DNA from: Rostrohypoxylon terebratum
Taxonomy: Eukaryota; Ascomycota; Sordariomycetes; Xylariales; Hypoxylaceae
Length of the DNA stretch: 64,000 nt
Assembly: GCA_022497145.1 (NCBI GenBank)
Contig: MU385971.1
Coordinates: 1 to 64,000 of the forward strand
Direction: 5' to 3'
Part shown: piece after piece, positions 43,174 to 54,884 of the stretch
How positions within the stretch are numbered: position 1 is the stretch's first letter
How the letters are laid out: each line of letters opens with the position of its first letter
Notes under the pieces: model-generated
Database searches by the model: none
Told to the model about the DNA's origin: nothing
What the model saw: the letters and a program-made list of their open reading frames with translations, nothing else
Program-made: the position numbers and the translations under genes

Positions 43174-45169
43174 TTATTCGCCAACTTGACACTTCTCAGC
43201 CACTTTGAGAGCATCCGCAAAGACGGATGTTAAATTGTCTTCCAATCCAACGCTGACCCTCAGGAGGTCAGGGTCCACTCCGTACCCGGCTGCCCATTCC
43301 AATTCTTGATAATGAGCCAGGACCACGTATGGAGAAGTTAATGTGAAGTTGGTACCTAAGCTCGGTCCTTTGGCCGTCTCAAGAGCATCGAAGAAAGCCA
43401 TGGCATGAGCCTTGGTCTTGAGCGTGCACGACAGAAGCCCACCGTAGCCTCCGCTCGGCAATTTACAAACCTCGTAATGAGGCCTGGACTCGTTGTACTT
43501 GGGATAATAAACGTTGGTGACTAAAGGGTGAGCGTTCAAGACATCGCAGATGGCCTCGGCGTTAGTGTTGACCCTGTCGATCCGGGATTTGAAGTCGCGA
43601 CTATTCCTCTCCATGAAGATGACGTCCTCGGCCCAGTAGGTATCCTCGAATTCACTGGTCATGACGGATTTTATGGAGTCGTAGTACCGGCTATTCGGGT
43701 TCAAGATGATGCTGCCGCCCATAACGTTGCAGTCTCCGGAGAAAATCTTGGTTAAACTGCTCACGACGACGTCGGCGAAGGGGAGGACGTTGACGTTTAC
43801 AAACGTGCCCACCGTCTCGTCCACTACTACTACAAAGTCATACGTATCGGCCAGCCGTCGGATACGCACGAGATCGGGGCAAGTCAGCAGCGGGTTGCCT
43901 GGGAATTCACAGAAGAGGCTAAGAAACCTTTCTCCATTCTGCAGGTGGCGCTCGAGGTCGTCAAGGTCAGAAGAGGAGCCGTGGCCGTAAAATATGGCGC
44001 CAGGGCCGAACTTTTGCAATATTTTCAGGGTGTCGACATACGGAAACCCGAAATTGATACTCTTTCGAGGCTCTCGCGCCTTGAGAAGCGACTGATGGGT
44101 AGTGAAGATCGCGTTCATGCCGCAGGGGACTAAATATATATCGTCCTCCTTGAAGTTGGAGATACCACGTGCGTTGGAATCCATGGTCGGGAAGGCCGTG
44201 GTACTGTCTAGGTCGACGTCCGTGGTCAGTACGCCGGCGATGCGACGTCTAATAGCCGACTTGGCATTAGGGACGAGAGACAGGTCAAGATTCCTCCCAT
44301 ATCGTTCCTCCAGAAACCTTGAGGTTTCAAGCGAGTCAGTTGTACTGTTGTCTACGGTAGCCTCTAGAATCACCGGAAATTGGTGGTTGGTCCCGTTTGA
44401 TCCATTCGTATTTTGGTCGATGGAAGCCGTTCTTCGGTATCTCTTCGGTCCTCGGCATAGCTTCTGCTGTGCAATACGAGGCGATAATACCTGCTCCTCA
44501 GGGACAAGTATGTTCTCATGAAACAGCCCGTGGCAGAACTCGGCACGTCGACTCGAGATACCGTCGCCGGAGTGTTGCCAGTACTGCTTAGCGAATGGGA
44601 ACGCCTCTGCGGTGCACAAGACGGCTGATATGGATGGGGTAGCGGACAGCAATGACTCGGGGGGCTTTCTAGCAGGATCCAGGACTAAATGAAGGACGTC
44701 GAGACTTTCGAGGGCAGATTGCGGGGCCTTGTCTCGGATGAAGTCCAGACATCGATTTGCTGTCTTTTTGGTAGGGAACAGTATGGCCTGCTGCTCTCCA
44801 GTCCCATGTCTAGCAATGATGTCGCGGCTAAAGGCCTGTATGCTCTTATGGATGAAGAACCTCGGATAGCCCGTCACCATGGTACCGAGGACCCATTGCT
44901 CGCCTTCCTCGTACCCCACGTTGGATTTCCATGTAGGAAGCGAGACACTCACGGCCTACGAAGGAAGTTAGCAGTTGCATCTCTTCCCCTTTGGAGAAGT
45001 GTGTGGGATGAGTGTGAGTGTGTGGTATGAGTGTGAGTGTGTGGTATGGGTGCGAGTGCGGGTGCGGGTGCGAGTGCGAGTGTGAGTGCGAGTGTGATAT
45101 ACAAAATTGTCGAAAACCCACGTGAGCAGTGTTCGGAGGTATCGAATCCCCCAATTCGATTGAAGGCAT
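43174..45169 (-). CDS. Cystathionine gamma-synthase (met-7/STR2 type)
   Basis: This PLP enzyme makes cystathionine from cysteine and an O-acyl-homoserine, linking cysteine to methionine synthesis. Exon 1 (45169-45122) encodes MPSIELGDSIPPNTAH; exon 2 (44955-43174) continues AVSVSLPTWKSNVGYEEGE. Together they give 609 residues, joined in phase 0. The first residues of exon 2 (HAVSVSLPTW across the junction) are the conserved start of fungal cystathionine gamma-synthases. The N-terminal third is the fungal-specific extension. The Cys/Met PLP domain begins about residue 215. The PLP lysine is in VVSSLTKIFSGDCNVMGG, with VVVDETVGTF (PLP-binding Asp) upstream. The C-terminal domain has KLPSGGYGGLLSC and LRVSVGLEDN. 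Exon 1 has a second in-frame ATG 18 bp upstream. The intron is built largely of a minisatellite. Confidence 0.93.
45000..45100. repeat. GTGAGTGTG/GTGCGAGTGCGG minisatellite in intron
   Basis: Degenerate 6-bp (GAGTGT, GAGTGC, GGGTGC) units fill most of the 166-bp intron of the cystathionine gamma-synthase gene. Two 21-bp copies containing GTGTGTGGTATGAGTG-like sequence are seen. Confidence 0.8.
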
Positions 45170-45204
45170 ATTATTAATGATTGGCAATCGTGAGTAATAA
45201 TATT

Positions 45205-46090
45205 TTGTTGTTACCTAGGTCCTATATTTTAGTGTTTTATATATATATAATCTCAACAGCAGCATAGGTAAAACCTCAAAGATTCAATAGTAAATACAAA
45301 AGTGCTGGGTATGTCGGACGTAGGACAGGACTGCACATGTGCCTAGTAAACTACATAGGTAGTAGGTACACAGGTACCTAGGTCCTGGGTCCTAACTTCC
45401 AAGTACGTAGGTAGACATCAGACATCATAGAAATATCGAAGCCGAGAATCGGAGGTAGAATTTTTGAAGTGACTTCCATAACACTTTGTGACTCTTATGA
45501 TTGGTTGCTGACTGCTAAGGTTTGCATCCCTATCTGAATACCTACTAGGTAGTACCTACCTAATGTAGGTCATAGGTACTGTTTAGGTAAGTAGATCATG
45601 TAGCGTTAGTGTTACCTATGCTGTACTGCTAACCCCAATGGCACCATCGCGCAGAAATTGGGTTAGCGAGATCTGATATGCACCTATACATCTGTAGGTA
45701 TGTATAGTATCAGTACCGTATATATCTACTTTCTATGTATGTACTTGTACCGCATACAATGTATATTTAAAATCATGAACAATATTGAAAATGGTGAAAT
45801 TCCCCCTCTGCTGTACTTCGTGAGCGATTCGTCATTAAAACATTCATTTACATATAGCACATATATATAGCGAGCAACGAAGTAGGTCTCCTCAATTGAC
45901 GTAAGGGTGACAAGTAAGAGTAGGTACATACATGTACTGAATACCTATTAAATAAGCCTATGTACCTAGTAGATCAGATTTATCGTCTCTTATCTAGGAT
46001 TCTAGGATCTGGGTATGTACTACGTCGTATGCAGTATAGGACTAGGTAGGTTGCTAGTAGAGTAGCTTGGAAATACTAGTAGGTGGTATA
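45205..46090. repeat. TACCTAG/CTAGGTA-type palindromic cluster
   Basis: The longest such cluster in the window. It includes TTACCTAGGTCCTATA, ACACAGGTACCTAGGTCC, TACTAGGTAGTACCTACC and TTCTAGGATCTGGGTATG. Confidence 0.65.
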
Positions 46091-46163
46091 TATCTATCAA
46101 GTACATGGCCAGAATTACCCTCTTCACTCCATTGTATGTAGAGACTGGCAATCTCAGACGGTC

Positions 46164-46192
46164 AATATATATATATATGTGTGTGTGTGTGT
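46164..46192. repeat. (TA)n(TG)n microsatellite
   Basis: It ends 12 bp before the amidohydrolase ATG at 46205, so it is probably in the 5' leader. The frame stays open through it only by non-ATG codons. Confidence 0.85.
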
Positions 46193-46204
46193 CTTCTGCC
46201 CGGG

Positions 46205-47706
46205 ATGCAGATCAATAACGTGATTCTGCCATGCCAGAACTCGACCACGGGCATGGACAGATGGGATATCGATGTCGAAGATGGCAAGGTTTCTCGAATA
46301 TCACCCTCAAACGAAGCTGCTGACGACTCTCCCAAACTCCTGCTGCCGCCCCTTTGCCACCCTCATATACATCTCGACAAACCGTTTATCCTAACTTGCG
46401 GGCGCACATGTTCGAAGACTCGACCTGACTACTCTGACCTTGCGCCCCAAACTGGCTCTTTCGACGAAGCTCTTGTAAATACTTCCAAGGCAAAAGAGCG
46501 CTATACCGAAGACGACCTCTACTCCCGAGGCTCACAGCTTCTAGCGACAAGCTACGAGCAGGGAGTAACATCCCTACGTGCTTTCGTAGAAATTGACCAC
46601 GTGACCGGCGCATTACCTCTGATGGCAGCAATTCGACTCAAGTCCGATTTCTCCCACCTACTGCATGTGCAGATATGCGCATTTGCTCAGGACCCCATCT
46701 TCTCTACGGCCCATGGGGAGACCAATCGGGCCATCATTATCTCCCTTCTAGAAAAGTATGCCCCATCTATCCAAGCGTTAGGAACTACCCCTTACGTCGA
46801 GGATTCGCGAGAAGCATCATTGCAGAATATCGAATGGGCCATCCTAACTGCTCTTCGTTATGATATCCACCTAGATTTCCACTTGGATTACAACTTGACT
46901 TCTCCATCTCCCTCTAACATGCCTTTGACATTCTCAGTCATCGAGCTGCTTAAAAAGCATAAGTGGTTAGGCACTGCGAAAACTTCCCGGACCGTGGTCC
47001 TTGGGCACTGCACACAACTCACCGTCCTCTGCGATTCGGACCTTCAACATCTTGCCGAACTCGTCATCCAAAGTGACCTCCCAATCCATTTCGTTGGTCT
47101 GCCTAACAGTGACGTTTTCATGATGGGTCGCCCGGATTCCACAGCAGATGCGAAACAAGTCCGACCTCGTGGAACACTGCACGTTCCTTCGCTGATCAAT
47201 GATCTTGGCCTGTCCGCGGTATGTAGCATGGATAGCATGGAGTTTATCCCTCTAGCATGTTCTAGGGACAAGAGCTTCTCACCTCAGCTATGCACCCTGA
47301 AACTCAAAAGTAAGGAGAAAATTGCTGACTCTTATGAATGAAGTGTATCGGTATCAATAACGTTGGGAACGCCTTTACCCCTTTTGGTTCCGGTGATCCC
47401 CTACAAGCAGCATCGTGGGGGGTTGGCATCTACCAGGCTGGTACCGTAGCCGATGCGATGACGCTATACGGATGTATAAGTTGGCTAGCTAGGAGAGCCA
47501 TTGGTCTTGATGGGGACGCCGAGAATAACGACGTGATCGAAGGTCGATCTTTACGGGGCATGCTCTTGATTGAGAATAAAAAGCATGTTATATTGCCAGG
47601 CACCACCAATGGAACCGAATTGAAGATACCGGCTAAAAGAAGGACGAGTATCAAGGATATCGTCTGGGATCCACCCGAGGTCATGATGAGATCTATCATC
47701 AGGTGA
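46205..47706 (+). CDS. Amidohydrolase-family protein (cytosine deaminase-like)
   Basis: Two exons (46205-47218 and 47344-47706) code for 458 residues, joined in phase 0. The protein belongs to the metal-dependent TIM-barrel amidohydrolases. Seen in order: PPLCHPHIHLDKPF with the His-x-His metal pair (about residues 50-60), EQGVTSLRAFVEIDH, LDFHLDYNL, VVLGHCTQL, and after the intron CIGINNVGNAFTPFGSGDPL and GIYQAGTVADAM. The last segment matches the cytosine deaminase/N-isopropylammelide hydrolase group. In E. coli cytosine deaminase the position around NN is a metal-ligand Asp; here it reads IGINNVGN, so the substrate and metal centre are uncertain. The upstream GTG-led extension is not used; the ATG at 46205 opens MQINNVILP. 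No signal peptide is present. Confidence 0.85.
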
Positions 47707-47867
47707 ATAAAGCTCATCGCCACCCGAGCCTGAACCCAGGGTCCGATTGGTGTCTAGAGTCTTATCTGCACAGAGATAAAGCCGAGGATAATCACGCCCA
47801 GCTTCCTCAAGGCTGTCCATAATCGTAAATCTTTTTCTTCTTTGAAGACGGATAATCCCTATTACCT
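47707..47867. other. Short convergent spacer
   Basis: Only 161 bp separates the stops of the amidohydrolase and SPX-RING genes, so their 3' UTRs probably overlap. Confidence 0.5.
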
Positions 47868-49340
47868 TTACATCACAGTGCATGGTGAATCTGAGTAGTC
47901 AGGCCCAAATATCTCCTTATTCCTTTCGCGCTCGTTGGCCCGTATCTTTTCCTTGACTTCCTTTGGGAAATATTCGCGGAGGAATGCGGCACGTTCGCTG
48001 TCAAAATTCTCCATACCAGCTCTCATGATGACATCAGCTCGACAAAGGGGACAGAACCTCTCTCCTTTTCGAGACATCTTGACTAAACACCGGCTGCAGA
48101 ATATGTGCTGGCATTCCAGTCGAACCGGCCAATATGCTACTGCGAAGCAGATGGGGCAAAGATAATCATCAAGTTGTGGGACGACAGATATAAGTTCGGT
48201 CGACATTTGTGCACATACGTCCTTAGCCACGCTCCCTGCTAAGATATGGCTAGATCGTACGGAAATAGGAAATGCCCTAGAGACGCCTAGTGAGGTCCTC
48301 TTATCGAATTCTGTGATTGTTAGCAAGAATTAAGGTACTTTGGCTACGCGTTTGGTGACGAACTTTTGAGTATCTTAGACACAGCCAAGTTGTTGATCTC
48401 TTGAAATTTGAGTATTTGCAGAAGCAAAGCATTCATGTTGAGAAACCTATTGTAGGCTTGTCGACTGTTCTCTAGCCTCAGACTATGAATTAGCCTTCTT
48501 GACGACACCTGGCCTTGAAACCACCGGAGTTGTTCAATGGCTTGGGAGCTTGTCCTGGCTCCATGATCACTTTCCAAGGTGGAAAAGAAGACGCGGGCAT
48601 CTAGGTAGAGCTCGAAAATTTGACGCCAAGTCTCCAGGTCTCCCCTCGCTTTCCGACCTCTCGATGGCTTTGTAGCTACGTTAATGTCCTGACCTAGGAG
48701 CACTATCTCTTTTCCCAACCTATTTTGTTCCTCTTCTTGCAACGCGTCCAAGTTTGAAACATCGGTCTGTAAGATGTCAAAGAACTCCCCATCAAAAACC
48801 AAAGGTACTTCAACTTGCTGAAATGACGATGAGTCCTCCCTGGGCGAAGATGCTTTTTCGGAGCCATGGAAGTTAGGAGACGAACTTTCGAAGCTGGCTT
48901 CATCATCTGCCAATGGATCTACCATATCTTCTGTCCTAGAAGCAATTTTTTTCAGAAAATCTCGCGTGGACGGAGTCAGCTTCGCATCTATAGCCACACC
49001 GTCTTTCAAGTGTATGAAGAAGGTTAACCTTGGCCGGAAATGTTTCGAATCAGTGGCCTTGCCATCTAGATGGTAATGAAATCCCACCGAAAATGGGTCT
49101 TTTTCGGTGGTGGCCAACTGAGCCAATGTGTCTTTATCTAAGCCGAGCTCTTGAAGCTCGCTGGTCACCTTTTTGAGACATTTTTTAAGCTGACCATAAG
49201 GAACGGCGGAGTTTACCCATCTTTGAGGGAAGCCTATGAGAGAAGGACGGTTGGTAAGCGACTAAATTATCAGGAGGCCCGGCGATGAATGAAGTACCTT
49301 CCTGTTGTAAAGACTTCCTGAATTCCTGGGCAAACTTCAT
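47868..49340 (-). CDS. SPX-RING E3 ubiquitin ligase
   Basis: Three exons (49340-49298, 49233-48364 and 48310-47868) code for 451 residues. The joined N terminus reads MKFAQEFRKSLQQEGFPQRW, then YGQLKKCLKKVTSEL, the start of an SPX domain with its Lys cluster for inositol pyrophosphate. The SPX core ends around NRFLNMNALLLQILKFQEIN and KILKKFDKRTSLG across intron 2. A C3HC4 RING follows at about residues 356-397 (CPICFAVAYWP, CQHIFCSRCLV, CPLCRAD). The C-terminal tail is charged (YFPKEVKEKIRANERERNKE). SPX domains sense phosphate status. The same SPX-RING pairing is found in plant NLA/BAH1, which targets phosphate transporters. A role in phosphate homeostasis here is inference. Confidence 0.92.
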
Positions 49341-50411
49341 GAGAGTTGAACAAATTCGCCAGTCAACAAATGATTATTAGGTCGATTTGGATCGTCTTAT
49401 TGATACCTGAGCGTGACAACAAAAACAAGGACAGCAGGGTTGTATATCAAGGGATGAGGCGGTGATGAAATGGAGGAATGGCGGACGGTTTAAAGGTTAT
49501 TATTATGTATTATGAGGTCGTAATAAAGAGTGCGAACTGGAGAAGTATATCTGAATAAATGCATGCGTAAGGAACTAAATAGACAGGCTCGAGCATGTGA
49601 GTAGTATAAGGATTAAAGACACTGCAGTAGATGACGTTCAATCTGTAAAAGGGCAAATATTTCCCAAATTCTCTCCCGTCTTTTATTTAGATTTCACTCT
49701 AGCTCCAAGTACATTGCTACCTAGGAACTGTAGGAAGTTGGAACTAGTAGGTAGTAGGTACTACTATATATAGGTACTACTAGGTATATATAGGTAGGCT
49801 GCTACTAAAGTATTAGGCATGATCATGTACAACACCTACAGCTACAGGTACGTAGGCGCTAACCATCCAAGGTTCAAACGCTAGTACCAAGAAGGTAATA
49901 GCCTGTATCCTCCTTTGAGTAGATAATTATTATCTATGACATATGTAGTAGGGAGTACGACATGATTCAATGTTCGCTCATGGTTCACACACGCGCATAT
50001 TTTGTGCATATTTGCAGCTGCTTGATAAATCCAATGCAGCCTTATGCCTTAGCAGATCCATAGTCACGCGACATATCATATCTCTACTAGTACTATGTAC
50101 ATACCTAGAATCTAGATACACACTACACATGTTGAAGCGGGGTAGAATACTAGTAGGTACTAGGTACATATACCTAGTATAGTAGCATTTCACATACCTA
50201 GGTCCTATGGTCCTATCTGTACTATGTATAGATATTATCTAGAATCTAGATACACATCTACATAATCCCACCTGGTCTAATGTTTTGTCTACTGGTAATT
50301 CTAAGATAAAATATCTCAGGAGCAACCTCCCTGCCTCCTAGCACCATCGTCAACAACGTTCGATACTAATCCGCCGCCGTCTCAAATTCACTCCTTCTTA
50401 TCAGAAAGCAG
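49341..50411. other. Divergent intergenic, SPX-RING/JJJ1
   Basis: A 1.07-kb promoter region with a strong TACCTAG-type cluster at about 49720-50260. No gene is seen. Confidence 0.5.
49720..50260. repeat. TACCTAG/CTAGGTA-type palindromic cluster
   Basis: It includes TAGTAGGTAGTAGGTACTAC, ACTACTAGGTATATATAGG, and TAGGTACATATACCTAGTAT. It also has two diverged copies of an ATTATCTAGAATCTAGATACACA-like unit near 50099-50122 and 50228-50256. Confidence 0.65.
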
Positions 50412-52178
50412 ATGGGCGCCCAGCAGTCGTCCCACGCGGGCACTGCGACTACGAACAATGGGTCTAAGAAGACGGACTACTACGAATTGCTTGGAGTTGA
50501 CCACCAAGCCACCGATGACGAGTAAGCAGACGATTCACACAAAAACGTGATTCAAAAATCAACATGTCCTAATATTGCGACTTGCCAGAATCAAGAAGGC
50601 GTACAGGAAAAAGGCTTTAGAGCTACACCCAGATCGAAACTACGGCGATGTCGAAAACGCAACCCAGAAATTCGCCGAAGTCCAAGCCGCCTATGAAATC
50701 CTTTCTGATCCACAGGAACGCGCTTGGTATGACTCTCATCGCGATGCCATTCTCCGCGGTGAGGACCCAACCGACGTTGGGGCATCCCCTGAATACTACA
50801 ACGTCCGCCTCGTTACCGCTGACGAGATATATACGCTGATCGGCCGCTTTAACAAAAGAGTCCCGTTTGACGATTCCCCTCGCGGTTTCTTTACTGTATT
50901 GCAAGATACATTCGATAGGATAGCACAGGGTGAAATCGTTGCTAGTGAATGGGATGGGGAATCTCCTATCCTGTATCCTCCCTTTGGCACATCCAAGGAT
51001 GATGATACATTTGCGAGGGCCTTCTACGGCAGCTGGTCCAAATTTTCTACCAGGCTCGGGTTTACCTGGAAAGATAAATGGCGGCTTTCAGATGCTCCCG
51101 ATCGGATGGTACGCCGACTCATGGAAAAGGAGAACAAGAAATTCCGAGAGGACGGGATACGTGAATTTAACGACGCTGTTCGGTCCTTGGTCGCTTTCGT
51201 TCGCAAGCGCGACCCCCGTTACTTTTTTAACGAACAATCCGAGGCCGAGCGACAGAAGATTCTGCGTGATTCGGCTGCTGCACAAGCTGCCAGATCGAGA
51301 GCCGCAAACCAACAGAAAATGAATGATCTTTCCGCCGTCCCCGACTGGGTGCAGTCCCAAGGTGATGAACTGCACCAAGGGGAGTTCTCCGAGACGGACG
51401 AGGAATCCGAAGTCGAACACATAGAATGCGTAGTGTGCAATAAGACTTTCAAGAGCGAGAAACAATACGAGGCCCACGAGAAGAGCAAGAAACATTTGAA
51501 GGCCGTTCAACAGCTGCGGAGGCAGATGAAAAATGACAATATAAGTCTTGATTTGAACCAGGAGACTCCCCCAGCATCATCATTTGATATACCAGTGATA
51601 GATGGTGGCGACATAGACGATGAGACGGCTACTGCCGAGAGTAGCACGATCGGTATCGCGCAGACGGACGAATCCAGCCGTACCGAAGTGACCCCGAGAA
51701 CTGACACAGAGCCTATAAACTCCCGTGTCACAATTGTTGACTCAGAAGATGGGAGCGAAGATGATGATTACGCCTCGAGAGATGTCGTCGAGGCACGTCT
51801 CGTCTCGGGGGGACAAAGGAAACACAACTCTTTGCAAGGCGACGAAGACTATATCGAGGGCATTGTCGGTGGTGTAGAAGATATATCAATTACAAGTGGG
51901 GAGCCTGTCAAGAAGGTGGGCAAAGCAAAAGCCAAAAGGGAGAAAAAGGCAGCTCGCCAAGCTGCGTCAGAGCAGCAAGACGACACGGTAAGCTTTCGTG
52001 TACACTGGCCCGGCTAGCCACTTTGCTTTAGCGACAATTGCTAATCTACGGGAGGAAGAAATGTATGGTCTGCAACGACACATTCGAATCGAGGACACAG
52101 CTTTTCAAACACATAAAAAAAACCGGGCACGTGGGCACGAAGACCGTTGCGTCAAAGCCTAAAAAGAAACGGCGGTAG
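50412..52178 (+). CDS. JJJ1: JJJ1, J-domain cochaperone with two C2H2 zinc fingers
   Basis: In yeast, Jjj1 recruits Hsp70 for release of shuttling factor Arx1 from cytoplasmic pre-60S ribosomes. Three exons (50412-50521, 50589-51987 and 52059-52178) code for 542 residues. The J domain begins YYELLGVDHQATDDE before intron 1 and continues IKKAYRKKALELHPDRNYGD, with the HPD motif. Family segments follow: DPQERAWYDSHRDAIL, YNVRLVTADEIY, and GSWSKFSTRLGFTWKDKW. The first zinc finger is CVVCNKTFKSEKQYEAHEKS plus KKH near residue 340. An acidic stretch comes next. The second finger (CMVCNDTFESRTQLFKHIKK) is in exon 3, before a basic end (KPKKKRR). I chose the acceptor at 52058 after the CTAAT branch; the one at 52031 is also in frame but would make a 44-bp intron. 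Confidence 0.94.
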
Positions 52179-52538
52179 ATGATCATTGTCAAATGATCAG
52201 GAATTGGAAGTTTGTATCGATATACCGTCTAACAATCCAGCAATGCAACCGATCATTTCCTTTGGCTGGACCCTATGTTTGTCGTCCTTTCTAGTAGTAA
52301 TTCGACAACGAAGCGTCACTCGACCGTTTCCCTCTCGTAACGACCCCGGAGTCAAAAGAGAGCTATCGCTGGAAGCAATGACTTTTCATTGCTTGCCAAA
52401 TTCCCGTGGTAGGTGCTCATGATATTTACATCACCAATGCTAGTTCATAATCCTCCATGATCCACGCTGAACGCCTGACAATTACCTAGTGGTATTTCCC
52501 CAATACACAAAACCGAGAGTTATTGTTCCGAAACCGGC
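52179..52538. other. Convergent intergenic, no gene seen
   Basis: A 360-bp 3'-to-3' spacer between JJJ1 and ATG4. One isolated TTACCTAGTGG word, no cluster. Confidence 0.5.
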
Positions 52539-54085
52539 CTACTCATCAATTACGTCGATTTCCTCATCTTCGTCACTCAGAGTTTGGACCTCGTCAATAG
52601 GTCCTCCGGACTCGTGCATGTGTGCAGTTGGGTCGTGGTCTGACACGTGAATGATAGCTTTACCCTGAACGTGCTTGACGCTCCTCCGCCAATCTCTCCA
52701 GTCCTCCTCGTCACGAATGAGAAACCCGATAAGCATACTAGGATCCATTTCCTTGACATGGAGTCGCCGTAGTTTTCGTGTGTGGCAAGTATCAACTTCC
52801 TCTTCGGAATACTCGTCCGGGTCTTCGTGATAGGACAATGCGGGTCGCGTGTAATGGGGATCTAGGTAGAAGAAGTGAAGGCCTTGGACTCCGATGAAGT
52901 AGTGCGAAGACGACGGGCGCCCACTGTGGTCTCAGGTTAACTACCAGCATTACTACAGAGAGGATCGGGGGGGTGGGGGAGAAAAAAAAATAAAGTAGCC
53001 TACCCGGCAATTCCAATGGACTGGGGCATCTGCAAGGATGCCGTAAGAGCTTCCCAATACACTGGAGTTATCTTGTCAATACCAAGTCGCGTGCCGACTA
53101 GTATTACTGTCGGATGAAATATGGTATCGTCAGGCTTCGCGATTTTCATGAAATTGTCTTCGTAGACATCGGGGCCATCTCCAGTAGAATAGACGCGCAG
53201 AGTAGGCTCGGTGGAATTTGTTAGAGCTCTGTAATCGCCGATTGATTGCTGGTTAATTACTGTCGCCTAAACATTGAAGTTACGACGAGGTACTTACTGG
53301 ATACACCTCGCTGTTGCCGAAGGACCAAACCATTCGCCGGGGAATTTCCCGCAAGCGGAGGCGCCATGACGTACGAAGTTATGTATCGAATACGGGGCTC
53401 GTGGGTCATCGGCAAATAGCGACAGTATCTTCTTCTCTTCTAGATCCGCCGTGCCCCTTCGCCATCCTGTATGTGACTTCAGCAACGATGTCCCCAACTT
53501 GAATGTTTTACTTTACTAGGTTCACGCACCTCGACCCAGACGGTGTACGAGCATGGCATTAGCCAACAGGCTCTGACCGGATCTGATCATGCATCCCCAT
53601 CCACTATCCGAGGCAAAGCCGGTCTGGTCGCTCAATTGACTCTTGAGACGCATGGAGAAAGATAAGGCGGAGAGGGCCTTGGGATCTTGTGACTTGGCTA
53701 TGGGATCGAATTCTGAACGATATGTCATCCATAATCTAGATTCGAAATCATCTAGAAAAGCAGGAGGCCAGCCCCCATCTAGGGGTGCCTCATCGTAGGC
53801 TAAGGACGAGTCAAAGCTACTAGAGGTCGAATCGGGAGGAGTCTCGGGTAGCCTGGCGGGCGCTTGGATGGGATCTTTGGCAGATGGCTCGGAAGTGAAA
53901 GCTGGAGTTGGTGTTGGTGCTGGAACAGAGGTAGAAGGAGGGTCGGACTTGGGGTTCGGGCTATTGTTAAGCTTGTAGGACGATCCAAGACACCAGACCG
54001 GTTGATCGCGGATAACATCATTGGTAGGCTCAGGATCCCAGAACATCTGGACGATGCGTCTACCAAGATCTACTGTAGTATCCAT
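52539..54085 (-). CDS. ATG4: ATG4, autophagy cysteine protease
   Basis: ATG4 cleaves Atg8 behind its C-terminal glycine and later delipidates it. Four exons (54085-53530, 53466-53298, 53228-53004 and 52923-52539) code for 444 residues. The start MDTTVDLGRRIVQMFWDPEP is conserved among filamentous fungi, with a Ser/Pro-rich insertion next (about residues 50-110). The catalytic Cys is in DSGWGCMIRSGQSLLANA (about 170). Exon 2 gives PYSIHNFVRHG and GEWFGPSATARCIQ; exon 3 gives TVILVGTRLGIDKITPVYWE. Exon 4 carries the Asp-Pro-His dyad in FYLDPHYTRPAL and FLIRDEEDWRDW. The acidic end (SDEDEEIDVIDE) is typical. All catalytic residues are present. A longer upstream frame exists but lacks family support. 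Confidence 0.95.
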
Positions 54086-54678
54086 ACTGTAAAGTGTCGG
54101 ATGTTTATAGGCTGAGGGAGTTGCTACAGTAGCTTTGAGTAGCTTTGAGTAGCTTTCAAAGGCGCCGGAGGTTTGTAACCAAGACACGGCAGTGATGCTA
54201 AGATTGTTTATCTTTATCTGTATGTTTATCTTGCAGTGACAGCGGTACAACAATAGCAGGAATAGGAACAGAGACAGAGACAGGGGCAAGGACAAGAGGA
54301 GGAGCAACAACAGGCAGAGCGAACCTAAAAGACCAAAGGAATTCAGAGACGATAATGATAAGGGAAGATTCTATGATAATGATATAAAAAAAAAGAATAG
54401 ATGATTAAGTGATGCTATCAGTTTACCAAGGCGGGAGGGAGGATGGGAAGGATAAGGTACACTTGGACAATGGGTAAGGTAAATTGATTGATGACGAGAG
54501 CAGCAGTAGACGACGGTTCAGTGGATGTCTAGAACTAGAAAGTTTGAAAGGGAGGAGGCAGATGGCAGATGGGACGGTAATCGATCAGATCCAGCCTCGA
54601 GAATAGAATAATACAAAACGCCAACCAACGTCTATAGACCAACCCGAAGATACGGCATTAGCAACTCGGCGATCAGTT

Positions 54679-54732
54679 ATGGTGATGGAGATGGTGATGG
54701 ATATGGAGATGGAGATGGAGAGGGTGATGGTG
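54679..54732. repeat. (GGAGAT/GGTGAT)n tandem tract
   Basis: About nine degenerate 6-bp units. On the minus strand they encode an artificial Ser-Ile run. Confidence 0.8.
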
Positions 54733-54884
54733 TTTGGTGATCGAATCTTTGGAGCATTTGAAGTCAATAGGTAGTCATCTGGCACCACCCCAGGACAGAC
54801 CTCTTTGACCTTGAGAGTTATTAGGTTAGTGGGCTTTGGTAAACTTTGGTGGACTTTGCCAATATCCGGTGTACTATTAGTTAG

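Larger units (their letters stand above)
45170..46204. other. Divergent intergenic, cystathionine gamma-synthase/amidohydrolase
   Basis: A 1.03-kb promoter region filled by a long TACCTAG-type cluster. A (TA)n(TG)n microsatellite at 46164-46192 lies immediately before the amidohydrolase ATG. Confidence 0.5.

Noticed and set aside
52032..52058. Earlier acceptor for JJJ1 exon 3 (after CTTTAG)
   Set aside because: It is in frame but needs a 44-bp intron and leaves the CTAAT branch site inside the exon; the later acceptor fits better.
54085..54310. Longer N-terminal frame of ATG4
   Set aside because: The extension opens with a Leu/Ser run from low-complexity DNA. The conserved fungal ATG4 start is the ATG at 54085.
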